This document shows, in pieces, positions 47,572-55,703 of a stretch of DNA of 64,000 nucleotides. Numbering within the stretch: the first letter of the stretch is position 1; the number at the start of each line of letters is the position of its first letter. The stretch lies in the NCBI RefSeq assembly GCF_009742825.1, contig NZ_WPCE01000001.1, positions 1 through 64,000 of the forward strand, in the 5' to 3' direction. The position numbers and the translations under genes were made by a program. This stretch comes from Halorubrum sp. CBA1125 (GTDB lineage: Archaea; Halobacteriota; Halobacteria; Halobacteriales; Haloferacaceae). The notes beneath the pieces were generated by a model. The model was not told the origin of the DNA and did not search any database. It was given only the letters and a program-made list of their open reading frames with translations.

Positions 47572-47673
47572 TTAGAACGCCCGGTTGCGTTCTGGAATCG
47601 TTTCATACTCAAACACCTGGCGCAGCGCCAAGATCTAGTAGTCACAGTGGTTCCACACGATTCCCTCCTCCAT
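47572..47673 (-). pseudogene. Short remnant of a small haloarchaeal protein
   Basis: The minus strand reads MEEGIVWNHCDY-stop-ILALRQVFEYETIPERNRAF-stop. The W-x3-Y and LRQVFEYE pattern resembles the C-terminus of small haloarchaeal winged-helix proteins, with a Trp codon turned into TAG, but this is a tentative reading from a short stretch. The rest of 47533-47775 shows only the promoter of the next gene. Confidence 0.3.
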
Positions 47674-47775
47674 CCAAGGTAGCGTCTGAACGGTACCGAA
47701 ATATCTCCACCCAGTTGTAATGACAAGTAAGTACACGTCATAACATATATGCCATTCCGTGCCGAACTACAGAGT

Positions 47776-48102
47776 ATGAGTGGGTCAAGCTACGATAAGA
47801 CGATACAGTTCCGTGCTGGAGCCGAAAAGGAGGCAGCGGAGCTACTCGATGAGATCCACATCGGGGGCGTCAACGTGAGTGAACTCGCTCGCGTCGGGTT
47901 GGTCGAAATGCTGCGTCAGTCGTTAGACGAACAGGACGAGATCGCGGTCTACGAACGCTATAGTCGCGGAGAGATCGGTGAAGACGTAGCTCGTGTCCTT
48001 CTCGGTGAGAAAATTGAGAGAATGGAAGAGGAAAAAGCGTCGTTCGAGACGGCGATGGAACGGGACACGTCTGAATTTCTCGCCGGTATAGATGGCGAGT
48101 GA
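47776..48102 (+). CDS. Putative antitoxin of a PIN-domain pair
   Basis: A 108-residue acidic protein starting MSGSSYDKTIQFRAGAEKEA. The N-terminal 50 residues (strand, then AAELLDEIHIGGVNVSELAR and VGLVEMLRQSL) look like a ribbon-helix-helix DNA-binding domain. The C-terminal half is a charged helix suited to binding a toxin. I chose the ATG at 47776 because a CATATATG box (about 47743-47750) lies 26-30 bases upstream, fitting a leaderless transcript. It overlaps the PIN gene by 11 bases. Confidence 0.65.
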   Translation: MSGSSYDKTIQFRAGAEKEAAELLDEIHIGGVNVSELARVGLVEMLRQSLDEQDEIAVYERYSRGEIGEDVARVLLGEKIERMEEEKASFETAMERDTSEFLAGIDGE

Positions 48103-48706
48103 CACTCGCCACCCGATACTGGTCGATACGAGTTCGTTGATTGCTGTTGGAAACACCGATCAGTGGAATGTACTGAAAGACGCGATCCGTCTCACAACGA
48201 CAAACGTCTGTCAGCACGAGCTCCGAAACCACGTCAACTCGAATACGTACCCACCGGAAGGAAGCCGGGAGCACTACTTGAAACGAGGAAGCCAGCGTGT
48301 TCTCGAACAGCTAAATGAGGAGTCGTCCCCGTGGTCGTGCGTGACTGTCGTTCCTCGCCCGCATGGACCAGACGCAGGCGAACAGTCGCTTAAGCAGGAA
48401 CTTTCCGAACATGGTTCTTCGTGTCAGATCGTGTCGATTCTTGACTCAGCTGCGAGACGCTCAATTCGCCGTCTCATTGACCATAACGGGTACGAGATAG
48501 ACGTCGTCGGGCCACCATATCTTCTCTATATCCTGCTTGACAACGATCTTATCTCAAAGGCCGAGTTCTGCGAGGCTACCGTAGAGATGATTCGCACAGA
48601 AGGCTGGACTGGGTACGAGGTGGTGAAGAACGCGTGGACCAGTATTCCCGTCGATTGTGCCGATATCCTTGACAACGAGTATGACGACGTCCTCCCGCCG
48701 GGCTGA
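48092..48706 (+). CDS. PIN-domain-like protein (putative RNase toxin)
   Basis: A 204-residue protein. The N-terminal strand HPILVDTSSLIAVGNTDQWN carries the first conserved aspartate of PIN nucleases. CQHELRNHVN and, further on, VSILDSAARRSIRRLI contain further acidic residues. The C-terminal half (EIDVVGPPYLLYILLDNDLI) resembles PIN proteins in which a helix-rich tail carries EF-AT-VEMIRT. Placed directly after and overlapping a small antitoxin-like gene, it is probably the toxin of a VapBC-like pair. The family call is moderately certain. Confidence 0.65.
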   Translation: MASDTRHPILVDTSSLIAVGNTDQWNVLKDAIRLTTTNVCQHELRNHVNSNTYPPEGSREHYLKRGSQRVLEQLNEESSPWSCVTVVPRPHGPDAGEQSLKQELSEHGSSCQIVSILDSAARRSIRRLIDHNGYEIDVVGPPYLLYILLDNDLISKAEFCEATVEMIRTEGWTGYEVVKNAWTSIPVDCADILDNEYDDVLPPG

Positions 48707-49069
48707 TCGAGTCGTCCGTATTCCGCTGCGAATGTCGGTCGATCCATCATTCTCGGGTGAGCCGGCTGTGGCCACCGCTGGGAGGTCGTCAAATAATGAA
48801 GCGGTGAATCGGTCCAAAAAGACCGTGTTAGGGAACGAGCGCCGTTCTACAAATGGGCTTACTCATTCCCAAACATCTGGCGCATCATCGAGATTATGGG
48901 GACACAATAGGCACCCACCAAGCTTCGAATAGGGGGTTGTCGCAATAGTACTGATACTACTGTCGCATCTCACTGAACTGACGGAGGCATTAATCCTTAT
49001 CCTGCAACCCGGCGCGACGTGGAGATGGGCCCCACAGCTGTCAAGGATATCGACGTCTGGGAGTGACTG
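48707..49069. other. Intergenic region between toxin-antitoxin zone and the Dpd-like island
   Basis: About 360 bases with no gene I can support on either strand. It is the left boundary of the island, because the GHKL ATPase gene at 49070 ends here. No tRNA, terminal repeat or attachment site is visible, so the left edge of any mobile unit is not marked. Confidence 0.4.
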
Positions 49070-50602
49070 CTATGACACTTTTTCAGCCAATTCAAGTACG
49101 GGGATTGTCCTCGGGTTCTCACCTCCATATCGGATCACATTTTCCTGGAAATCGAAGCGGATTGGCTTCCCCATATACGGTGAGCGTTCGACCTGGGATA
49201 GGGAATCAAGGTCGCCCAGTTTCCAACAGACGAATCGGTCGATGTGATTCAGCGGAGTTTCGTCCTCAAAGAAGTCGCTGAGTTTGACCTGTAACGAAGC
49301 GTTCTCTAACTCGCCTTCCGTATCGAGAATAGCATTCACTTCATCGTCCATCTGAAAGTCGGCTATCTTGATAGTCTCCGGTGCTCCATTAGCGCTGTAC
49401 CGCTCTAACATAGCAATAACCTCTGCAGAGTTCGACGGAGAGAGACCGCCCTGTTCTTCTGTGCGCTGTCGGCGTTCTTCGAGAGTGCTCTCTTGAGATC
49501 GGATACTCCGTTTCTTATCCTCCAACTTGCGCCGCTCAATGTACTTCTGGTACCAAGAGTCCTGGCACACCTTGGTCATAAACCGATCCAGCTCATCCGT
49601 AATCGCTTGATAAACGTCGCCGGATTTGTTGCGGATCTTCTCACGGTTAGCAGAGAGTTCGAGTTCCTGGCAGTTGGCAACGAAGAAGAAATGGAAGAAC
49701 TCGTTGTCGGCACCGATTGCATCGTTGTACCGTTCGACCTTGATGTGGTCTTTCGCTAGCCAGATGCCGAATTGAGCGGAGTGCTTGCCGTACGTCGGTA
49801 GCTCGTTCCTGGCTTCCTTTCCGCCTACCATCCCCACAACTTCAATCGTCAACTCACGCCCGTCATCAAGAGCTACGGTCAATTCTCTGGGGGGGTAGTG
49901 TTTGCACATCATCTCAGCGACGAGTTCACCATCCGGATCCCGGTTTTCAGGAGAAAACTCCAGACGATTATCGGTCTGGATTTGATCCCGTGTATCGTCG
50001 ATTGTAGAAGAGAGCTCGACGGTGATATCCATGCGGTGGAAATCGTCGGTGAAGTGCCAGGCGGTCGATCCACCGATGGTTTTCCATTTGATATAGTGCT
50101 CAATTTTGTTGTAGGTGAGCTTCTGGGGATCGAACCCTTGCCCTGCCCGGAATCCATGTACTTCAATCCGAGTTCGTGATGGTTCGTCAGTATCTGTCTT
50201 CTCGATTGAATAGGTGGGTAGTTCCCGGTTGTTAAGCTTCGCCCACGGCTGATTCATTACTGATTCGATCCGTGTACCGTCCTTGACCGTCTCCACACGG
50301 ATCTCATCACTCTTGTAGTAGATTTTAGTACCGTGTCCCTTGTATCCGATTGCGTCGTCCTTGTTGGAGTTACCAAGGTCGAAGAACGACGATAGATCGT
50401 CTTCGTCCATCCCGTGACCGTCGTCCTCGATAACGAGGGTGTTTCGACCCTCCTCATCCTGTTCGATGTTGATATCGACTTGCGTAGCGTCGGCGTCGTA
50501 CGAGTTCGATAGCGCTTCTCTGATGACCTCCAAGGGGTCTTCAAAGTCGCTAGCTATCTCGATGAACTCGTTGACCTCGTTGACTTGTGGTGTCTTATGC
50601 AT
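49070..50602 (-). CDS. GHKL (HSP90/MORC-type) ATPase of the Dpd-like island
   Basis: A 510-residue protein. The N-terminal Bergerat fold is complete: N-box VIREALSNSYDADA (N33), G1 box EDDGHGMD (D61-x-G-x-G) and the G2 loop GYKGHGTK (residues 86-92). A transducer-like region follows, then helices with charged residues (KYIERRKLEDKKRSIRSQES). No histidine-kinase acceptor helix is seen, so it is a conformational ATPase like MutL, MORC or Hsp90. Its start overlaps the TGT gene upstream by 8 bases. It could sense modification state or clamp DNA; that role is inferred. Confidence 0.75.
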   Translation of the reverse strand: MHKTPQVNEVNEFIEIASDFEDPLEVIREALSNSYDADATQVDINIEQDEEGRNTLVIEDDGHGMDEDDLSSFFDLGNSNKDDAIGYKGHGTKIYYKSDEIRVETVKDGTRIESVMNQPWAKLNNRELPTYSIEKTDTDEPSRTRIEVHGFRAGQGFDPQKLTYNKIEHYIKWKTIGGSTAWHFTDDFHRMDITVELSSTIDDTRDQIQTDNRLEFSPENRDPDGELVAEMMCKHYPPRELTVALDDGRELTIEVVGMVGGKEARNELPTYGKHSAQFGIWLAKDHIKVERYNDAIGADNEFFHFFFVANCQELELSANREKIRNKSGDVYQAITDELDRFMTKVCQDSWYQKYIERRKLEDKKRSIRSQESTLEERRQRTEEQGGLSPSNSAEVIAMLERYSANGAPETIKIADFQMDDEVNAILDTEGELENASLQVKLSDFFEDETPLNHIDRFVCWKLGDLDSLSQVERSPYMGKPIRFDFQENVIRYGGENPRTIPVLELAEKVS

Positions 50603-51854
50603 AGGTTGTGTCTGTTTCCTCGAAGTATGGGTTAATTCGTTCGTTGATTAGCTGGTAGGCGAACTTCCGGAAGCCTTTCTGATCCTTCACGGCCTCCTCC
50701 AGATACTCAGCCACCCGTTCTTTGTCTCCCTCAGCGATCAATTGGCGGAACTTGCGAAGCTCCCGTTGCTGAACCGCGAGATTATGCGCTGCCACCGAGC
50801 CGAGGATATCCTTCTGATACAGGTCCTCCATCTCGTTCCGCATGCGTGCTCGGTGGAAGTCATCGTTACAGACGCGGCACTCACAGGAATCGAAGTTAGC
50901 TTCATCAATCGGAACAGTCTCGAACAGGTTGACGCAATACTTCCCGTTGATCGCTTGGTGTAGGTAGGAGGCAGAATCGAAGGTATCGGCCCCGACAGCA
51001 ACGAGTAGCGGCATTGCGTTACCCGAGATCCCTAATACGTGTAGAGGGAGCTCGTCATACCCTCGCTGTTGCATCTCCCGCTTACAGTCGGATACTGCTT
51101 CGACGAGAACCTCAACGTTGTCTTTTCGCGGAACGAGGCTACCCAACGCAATCCCGTCGAACGCTTCGGGGATTGGTTCTGCGAGTTCGTCTTCAATGAG
51201 GTCGAAGGAGCGTTCGAGCATCGCTTCATAATAGCCATGCACCGTGAGGTAGCAGGCCCCGTCAACCTCGTCACGACGCTCTGCGAAGCGGGCAGCGTTG
51301 GCGGCTGTCTGCTCCATCTTTTCGATCCGCTCCTCGAACTCGTCATCCGGATGGATCGGGTGATCCAGGTTGACCACGATGTCTGGTCCTAGAGCCAGCT
51401 GTATATCCAGCGCCTTGTCCTGATCGATGTCCTTCTCGAAGTCCTTACCTTCTAGACCACCCTGCTTCAGGATTTTGTAGCCGCCGGAGTCTGCGAAGAT
51501 CATCCCGTCATAGTCGCTGAAACAGTCCCACTCGCGGATTTCATTGTTGAGATACCATTCCAGCTTCTTCTCCCGAATGCCGTAGTCGGCCAGGGAGGAA
51601 ATCGAAGTCATCACCCCGTGGAAAAGGTCACTGTAGTCTTCACCACCGGTGACTTCGTTATCGTGAGCGAGGAACTCCTTTACCGTACGGTGGACACCGC
51701 CACCAAATAGCGCGCCCTCGTTGCCACCGCCGTAGAAGTTGATCACCGGGAACAGGTGCGGGGTTTCCAGGGTACGGTCGTTAATCTGGAGCTGGCCACG
51801 TCGTGCCTCGCCTGCCTCCGCAACAACATCGAATGAGACCATACTGTCAGTCAC
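50595..51854 (-). CDS. TGT-family transglycosylase, DpdA-like (first copy)
   Basis: A 419-residue TGT without a PUA domain. D122 in ADSGGYKIL (substrate/base-binding aspartate), D293 in GADTFDSASYL (nucleophile), and the zinc site C324-x-C326-x2-C329 with H357 are all present. The GISGNAMPLL segment lies where TGTs bind the base. The loop after D293 (SASYLHQAINGKY) is archaeal in style. Canonical archaeal TgtA carries a PUA for tRNA; its absence and the island context favour DNA as substrate, exchanging guanine for preQ0. The start at 51854 overlaps the DUF6884-like gene by 8 bases. Confidence 0.85.
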   Translation of the reverse strand: MTDSMVSFDVVAEAGEARRGQLQINDRTLETPHLFPVINFYGGGNEGALFGGGVHRTVKEFLAHDNEVTGGEDYSDLFHGVMTSISSLADYGIREKKLEWYLNNEIREWDCFSDYDGMIFADSGGYKILKQGGLEGKDFEKDIDQDKALDIQLALGPDIVVNLDHPIHPDDEFEERIEKMEQTAANAARFAERRDEVDGACYLTVHGYYEAMLERSFDLIEDELAEPIPEAFDGIALGSLVPRKDNVEVLVEAVSDCKREMQQRGYDELPLHVLGISGNAMPLLVAVGADTFDSASYLHQAINGKYCVNLFETVPIDEANFDSCECRVCNDDFHRARMRNEMEDLYQKDILGSVAAHNLAVQQRELRKFRQLIAEGDKERVAEYLEEAVKDQKGFRKFAYQLINERINPYFEETDTTYA

Positions 51855-52326
51855 CGTGCACTGGAATGGAACGGCCGCTGGAAACCAAGTGCTTCAGCCG
51901 CTTTCCTTTCATCCCGATACCGGTACCTTCGATGTAGTCAACGGGTACATCAACGGCAGATTCAACCCCATCGATAGCGGGAAGATAGTCCTTTCCAAGA
52001 TTGATCCATACCTTGTCATACCCGTTAGTAGTGACTTTGCTGGCAATAGCGCTGACGACTTGGTCGTTCAGTTCGTCAGCGCGTTCTGTGTCCATCCGAC
52101 GGTCATAGTATCCGATTTCCTGATCAGGTTCTACAACCCCGTGCTCCGCAGATATAATCATAATGTCAATTTCAGACTGAAATCGACCCGTCCGCAATGC
52201 CTTTTTTATGATCCTGAAGAAGTATCCATCGTACAAATCGAGAGCAGGAACCGGTGTATCCACCTGTTCCTTCGTTGCAGAACACGATTGGACTAATAAC
52301 GACGTCATATACTCTGCTGATCGCAT
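51847..52326 (-). CDS. Free-standing ArcS-core-like (DUF6884-type) protein
   Basis: A 159-residue protein. LLVQSCSATKEQVD (C15-x3-K19), then DIMIISAEHGVVEPDQEIGY and YDKVWINLGKDYLPAID align by eye with the C-terminal domain of the TGT fusion at 52386 (ILPCSQEKPY, VSISGLYGPVPEDFEEADPV, FDHILAYTTNKAYRQAID). It is therefore a relative of the archaeosine-synthase core, keeping the C-x3-K pair but not KPY. It is encoded between the two TGT genes and overlaps the first, so it may assist that TGT in trans. An alternative start is ATG at 52308. Confidence 0.7.
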   Translation of the reverse strand: MRSAEYMTSLLVQSCSATKEQVDTPVPALDLYDGYFFRIIKKALRTGRFQSEIDIMIISAEHGVVEPDQEIGYYDRRMDTERADELNDQVVSAIASKVTTNGYDKVWINLGKDYLPAIDGVESAVDVPVDYIEGTGIGMKGKRLKHLVSSGRSIPVHGD

Positions 52327-52385
52327 GAGGAGACCTTAGTTCTTGGGGAAAACCACTAGACATCTGCAGGATAGTCGATTACGTA

Positions 52386-54287
52386 TTACCGTGAACTGGT
52401 AAATCGGCCAACGAGCTCGTCGATATTTTCACTGCGGAAGTGCTCGGTCAACTGGAGCGCTCGCGGGTCGGACGGATATATCTCGCCGCGACCGTACTGG
52501 GTAAACGCTTTGTCAATCGCCTGGCGGTAGGCTTTGTTGGTCGTATAGGCCAAGATATGGTCGAATTTCTCACCGTATTGGTTCAGGTACTGTACGAGCC
52601 GATTCGCAACGAGTTCAACCTGGTCGTTATCGGCAGTCGTCAATACGTACTCGTAGCTCATCACCGGGTCAGCCTCCTCGAAGTCCTCAGGTACTGGCCC
52701 ATATAACCCTGAGATGGACACCTTATGATATCGCTCACGGTAGTCCTCAAGACGGGAGAGGACAGCCTGGTGTGTCCGTGACTCCGAATACGGCTTCTCC
52801 TGGCTACAGGGTAGAATCAGTAGTACATTTGCCTCGCTCGGCGGCTGATAATCGTCGTGCTGGAGGATGTCGAAGTCGTTTGGCCCATGCTTCAACGAAA
52901 TGGTCCGTTTCTTCCGTGTCGTGTCCTCAACTCCTTCGAGGAAGCTAGATAGCTTGGTCTGGAACGTCTCGTCATCCGGCCCTGCAACTAACCCCTCGTA
53001 ACCGATGTCTGCAAGTTGCTCGCGGAGTTCTGGGTTGTGTAGCTGAGCCCGCTTCAGCGCTTTCTCTACGATATTCTTCCCCTGAGCGAAGTTAGCAACA
53101 CGTTCGAGTAAACGCCCCTCGTCAATAGCGTCACGAACTTGTTGCATCTGGCGGCTGTACAGCTCGAAGTTATGATGAGCTATCTGTGCGTAGTATTCGC
53201 TCTTGAAATGCGTCCCGTGCTCACCCTCAATGGGCTTGTTACTGACCTCAGATTCTAGCAGGGCGTGTCGCATATCGTCTAAGTGGATGTTCTGACAGGC
53301 CTGACAGTCACAGGGCCAGTCATCCCAGTCATCAATCTGATCAAGACTAATCCGTTGCCAGGTGTCGGGGTGGATGAACTTCTTGTTCCGAGCTGCGTAC
53401 TGATAGCTCCTCGAATCGAACGTATCTACCCCGAGGAGAGATAGGAGAGGACAGAGCCTCCCGCTTATTCCGAACACGTGGAATGCGATTTCGTCGTAAC
53501 GGTCCTCAGGTATCGCGTCTCTTGCCCCTTGAACGATATCGACCAAGGTATCTGGAGAGCTGCTGAGAGGGACAAGTGAACCGAGAGCGAACCCTTCGAA
53601 GGCCTCATCAAGTTCATCGGCACGGTCCAAGAATTGGCTGACATACCAGTTGACATCCTCGTAGTTGTGGCCATGTATGGCCACATACATAGAGGGCGTC
53701 TCCTCCAGCTCGCGTTCGTCAAGCAACTGGAGAGTCTCAACCGCGTTATCGATACTCTTCTCCATCCGTTCAGTGGTTTCTTCCTTATTCAGGTTCTGTG
53801 GAATCGGAAAGTCCAACGTGGCAATGATATCCGCGCCGTAGTCCAGCTGCAAGTCCAAGATGCTCTCTGGATTCGTGTAGATATCCCAGTCGTTCTCACT
53901 ACCGCCTTCGCCAGGCGTCTGTCCGAACTTCGTCGAGTTCATCAGCTTAAATCCGCCCGAGTCGATGAATAGCGGTTGATCAAACCCGGGTTCAACGTCA
54001 CTCTCCTCGAAATGCTGTTTGAGCGGTTTCTCACGCCACTCCTCCAAATTGTCAGGGGTGAGATTGTAGTCGAGAAACGACATCGCTTGAAACATAATCC
54101 CCTGGACATTGTCGCTCTCGAAGAGGTGCCGACGGGTATACCGCCAGATACCACCGGATTCTGTTGTTGTCCCTCCGATTAGATTTACCACAGGCAGAAG
54201 CTCGGGCGTCTGAATACGGCCGGCAGGCGTGTCTATTTCGCCTCGACGGCCGTATGCAGCCTTTCCAAGAGTCCTGAATGCCGACAT
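52386..54287 (-). CDS. TGT fused to an archaeosine-synthase (ArcS) core domain
   Basis: A 633-residue fusion starting MSAFRTLGKAAYGRRGEIDT. Residues 1 to about 400 are a complete TGT: D109 in IDSGGFKLM, D291 in GVDTFDSRSY, zinc ligands C326, C328, C331 and H372. Residues about 485-633 are an ArcS-type core with P493-C494-x3-K498-P-Y-x2-S503-x2-H506, the exact PC-x3-KPY-x2-S-x2-H motif whose lysine or neighbourhood acts on preQ0 in tRNA archaeosine synthesis. Unlike ArcS, the TGT half keeps its catalytic residues, and no PUA follows. One enzyme could thus insert preQ0 and add to its nitrile. Confidence 0.85.
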   Translation of the reverse strand: MSAFRTLGKAAYGRRGEIDTPAGRIQTPELLPVVNLIGGTTTESGGIWRYTRRHLFESDNVQGIMFQAMSFLDYNLTPDNLEEWREKPLKQHFEESDVEPGFDQPLFIDSGGFKLMNSTKFGQTPGEGGSENDWDIYTNPESILDLQLDYGADIIATLDFPIPQNLNKEETTERMEKSIDNAVETLQLLDERELEETPSMYVAIHGHNYEDVNWYVSQFLDRADELDEAFEGFALGSLVPLSSSPDTLVDIVQGARDAIPEDRYDEIAFHVFGISGRLCPLLSLLGVDTFDSRSYQYAARNKKFIHPDTWQRISLDQIDDWDDWPCDCQACQNIHLDDMRHALLESEVSNKPIEGEHGTHFKSEYYAQIAHHNFELYSRQMQQVRDAIDEGRLLERVANFAQGKNIVEKALKRAQLHNPELREQLADIGYEGLVAGPDDETFQTKLSSFLEGVEDTTRKKRTISLKHGPNDFDILQHDDYQPPSEANVLLILPCSQEKPYSESRTHQAVLSRLEDYRERYHKVSISGLYGPVPEDFEEADPVMSYEYVLTTADNDQVELVANRLVQYLNQYGEKFDHILAYTTNKAYRQAIDKAFTQYGRGEIYPSDPRALQLTEHFRSENIDELVGRFTSSR

Positions 54288-54431
54288 CAAATAACCTGTG
54301 TAGTAACTCTATCGTTGCCCTCAATTAACTTCTCGTTCTCAAAACCGTCAGATACCCAATCTATTTTCGGGACTCTCCATAACTTTCGACGAGTGGTTCA
54401 AAGTTAAGTATGCCACAGATAATACCTCAGT
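54288..54431. promoter_or_regulatory. Divergent promoter region between the TGT-ArcS fusion and queD
   Basis: About 145 AT-rich bases from which the modification operon runs left and the preQ0 operon runs right. For queD, ttcaaagttaagtatg (about 54399-54414) sits about 20-30 bases before the ATG and may be BRE/TATA-like. No strong palindrome is seen, so regulation cannot be read. Confidence 0.45.
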
Positions 54432-54899
54432 ATGGCTCAAGACCTATCTAGAGAGTACCCCCTCACATCAGAGGATCTCTCCGAGGGTGAACGAACCTTA
54501 CACGTCGGACGTGACCAGCCGATTCGCCTGAGTACAGGACACCGGATTCTACACCATGACGGCAAGTGCAGCCGTCCTCATGGGCATAACTACAAAATCA
54601 GCGTCTCGATAACTGGCACCCTGACCAGCGAAGGATGGGTCATCGACAAGGGAGACGTCACTTCTGTATTATCTGAGTGGGATCACCGATTTCTCGTGGA
54701 GAAAGGCGATCCACTGATCGAGGCTTTTGAGGCCAGCGGCGACGACGATGCCCTAATCGTGCTCGACCAGCCCCCGACAGCCGAAGTGATGGGGATCGTT
54801 CTTGAACGACGGCTGGAGGAAACATTGCCGGAGACGGTCAGTAATGTCGCAGTTGAGGTTCGAGAGACCGGTGAGCTCGCTGCCGGAGAGGCCCTATAG
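54432..54899 (+). CDS. queD: 6-carboxytetrahydropterin synthase
   Basis: A 155-residue QueD/PTPS-fold enzyme. STGHRILHHDGKCSRPHGHN carries the zinc histidines and the catalytic cysteine; WDHRFLVEKGDPLIE and the later PTAEVMGIVLERRLEE contain the other catalytic residues. It converts dihydroneopterin triphosphate to 6-carboxytetrahydropterin, the first step from the GTP cyclohydrolase product to preQ0. An N-terminal extension of about 25 residues is longer than in bacterial QueD. It is the first gene of the plus-strand queD-queE-queC operon, 4 bases before queE. Confidence 0.9.
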   Translation: MAQDLSREYPLTSEDLSEGERTLHVGRDQPIRLSTGHRILHHDGKCSRPHGHNYKISVSITGTLTSEGWVIDKGDVTSVLSEWDHRFLVEKGDPLIEAFEASGDDDALIVLDQPPTAEVMGIVLERRLEETLPETVSNVAVEVRETGELAAGEAL

Positions 54900-54903
54900 A
54901 GCA

Positions 54904-55686
54904 ATGCCGGTGAATTCGGATGTTCCAACGGTTGAGGAGGGTTCTACTGGCACAGAAACGAAGGACGGGCTGCCAGTGAATGAATTGTTCTACTCGTTAC
55001 AAGGCGAAGGGAAGATCGCCGGGATGCCGAGCGTGTTCGTTCGGACGAGTGGTTGCAATCTCCGGTGCTGGTTCTGTGACTCGTTCCATACCAGCTGGGA
55101 GCCGACCCACGCCTGGCTCGATATCGATGCCGTCATCGACCGTGTCACCGATTATGAGAAAGCAAACCATGTCGTCGTGACCGGCGGTGAACCATTACTC
55201 CACGATGAGACCACCGAGCTGTTAGACCGCCTCAGCGACACCGGCTACCATACTACTGTCGAAACCAACGGTACGATCTATCACGATACTTCCATCGACC
55301 TTGTGAGCATCAGTCCAAAACTGGCGAGCAGCACTCCGACCGCGGCAAAGGACCCGCAGGGCGATGGAGAATGGGCTGACCGGCACGATGATCGAAGGAT
55401 CGATATAGACGCCCTCTGCAAGCTGGTGGAGACCTATACTTTCCAGCTGAAATTTGTAGTCACAGATAGAGATGATATGCCCGAGATCAACCGGTTAGTT
55501 GATCAGCTCCGGGACGCCGCAGATACGGTGATTCAAGATTCAGACATTTTGTTGATGCCGGAGGGTTCGACCCGTGAACGATTGTCAGAAACCCGCGAAC
55601 TGACCGCTGAGATAGCGATGGAGCACGGATATCAATATACGCCCCGGCTTCACGTTGATCTCTGGAATGACGCTCCGGAAACGTAA
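54904..55686 (+). CDS. queE: 7-carboxy-7-deazaguanine synthase (radical SAM)
   Basis: A 260-residue radical SAM enzyme. After a variable N-terminus, LPVNELFYSLQGEGKIAGMP leads to SGCNLRCWFCDS, the C-x3-C-x2-C cluster motif, then VVVTGGEPLLHDE (GGE) and YHTTVETNGTIY. SISPKLASS is the family's substrate-loop region. It rearranges 6-carboxytetrahydropterin to CDG. The ATG at 54904 follows the queD stop by 4 bases; the longer frame from 54802 only overlaps queD. The product feeds QueC. Confidence 0.92.
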   Translation: MPVNSDVPTVEEGSTGTETKDGLPVNELFYSLQGEGKIAGMPSVFVRTSGCNLRCWFCDSFHTSWEPTHAWLDIDAVIDRVTDYEKANHVVVTGGEPLLHDETTELLDRLSDTGYHTTVETNGTIYHDTSIDLVSISPKLASSTPTAAKDPQGDGEWADRHDDRRIDIDALCKLVETYTFQLKFVVTDRDDMPEINRLVDQLRDAADTVIQDSDILLMPEGSTRERLSETRELTAEIAMEHGYQYTPRLHVDLWNDAPET

Positions 55687-55703
55687 AATCAAATCATACA
55701 ACC

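Noticed and set aside
54802-54903. Upstream start for queE giving a 294-residue protein
   Set aside because: The extra residues only overlap the end of queD; the ATG at 54904 follows the queD stop closely and suits the family.
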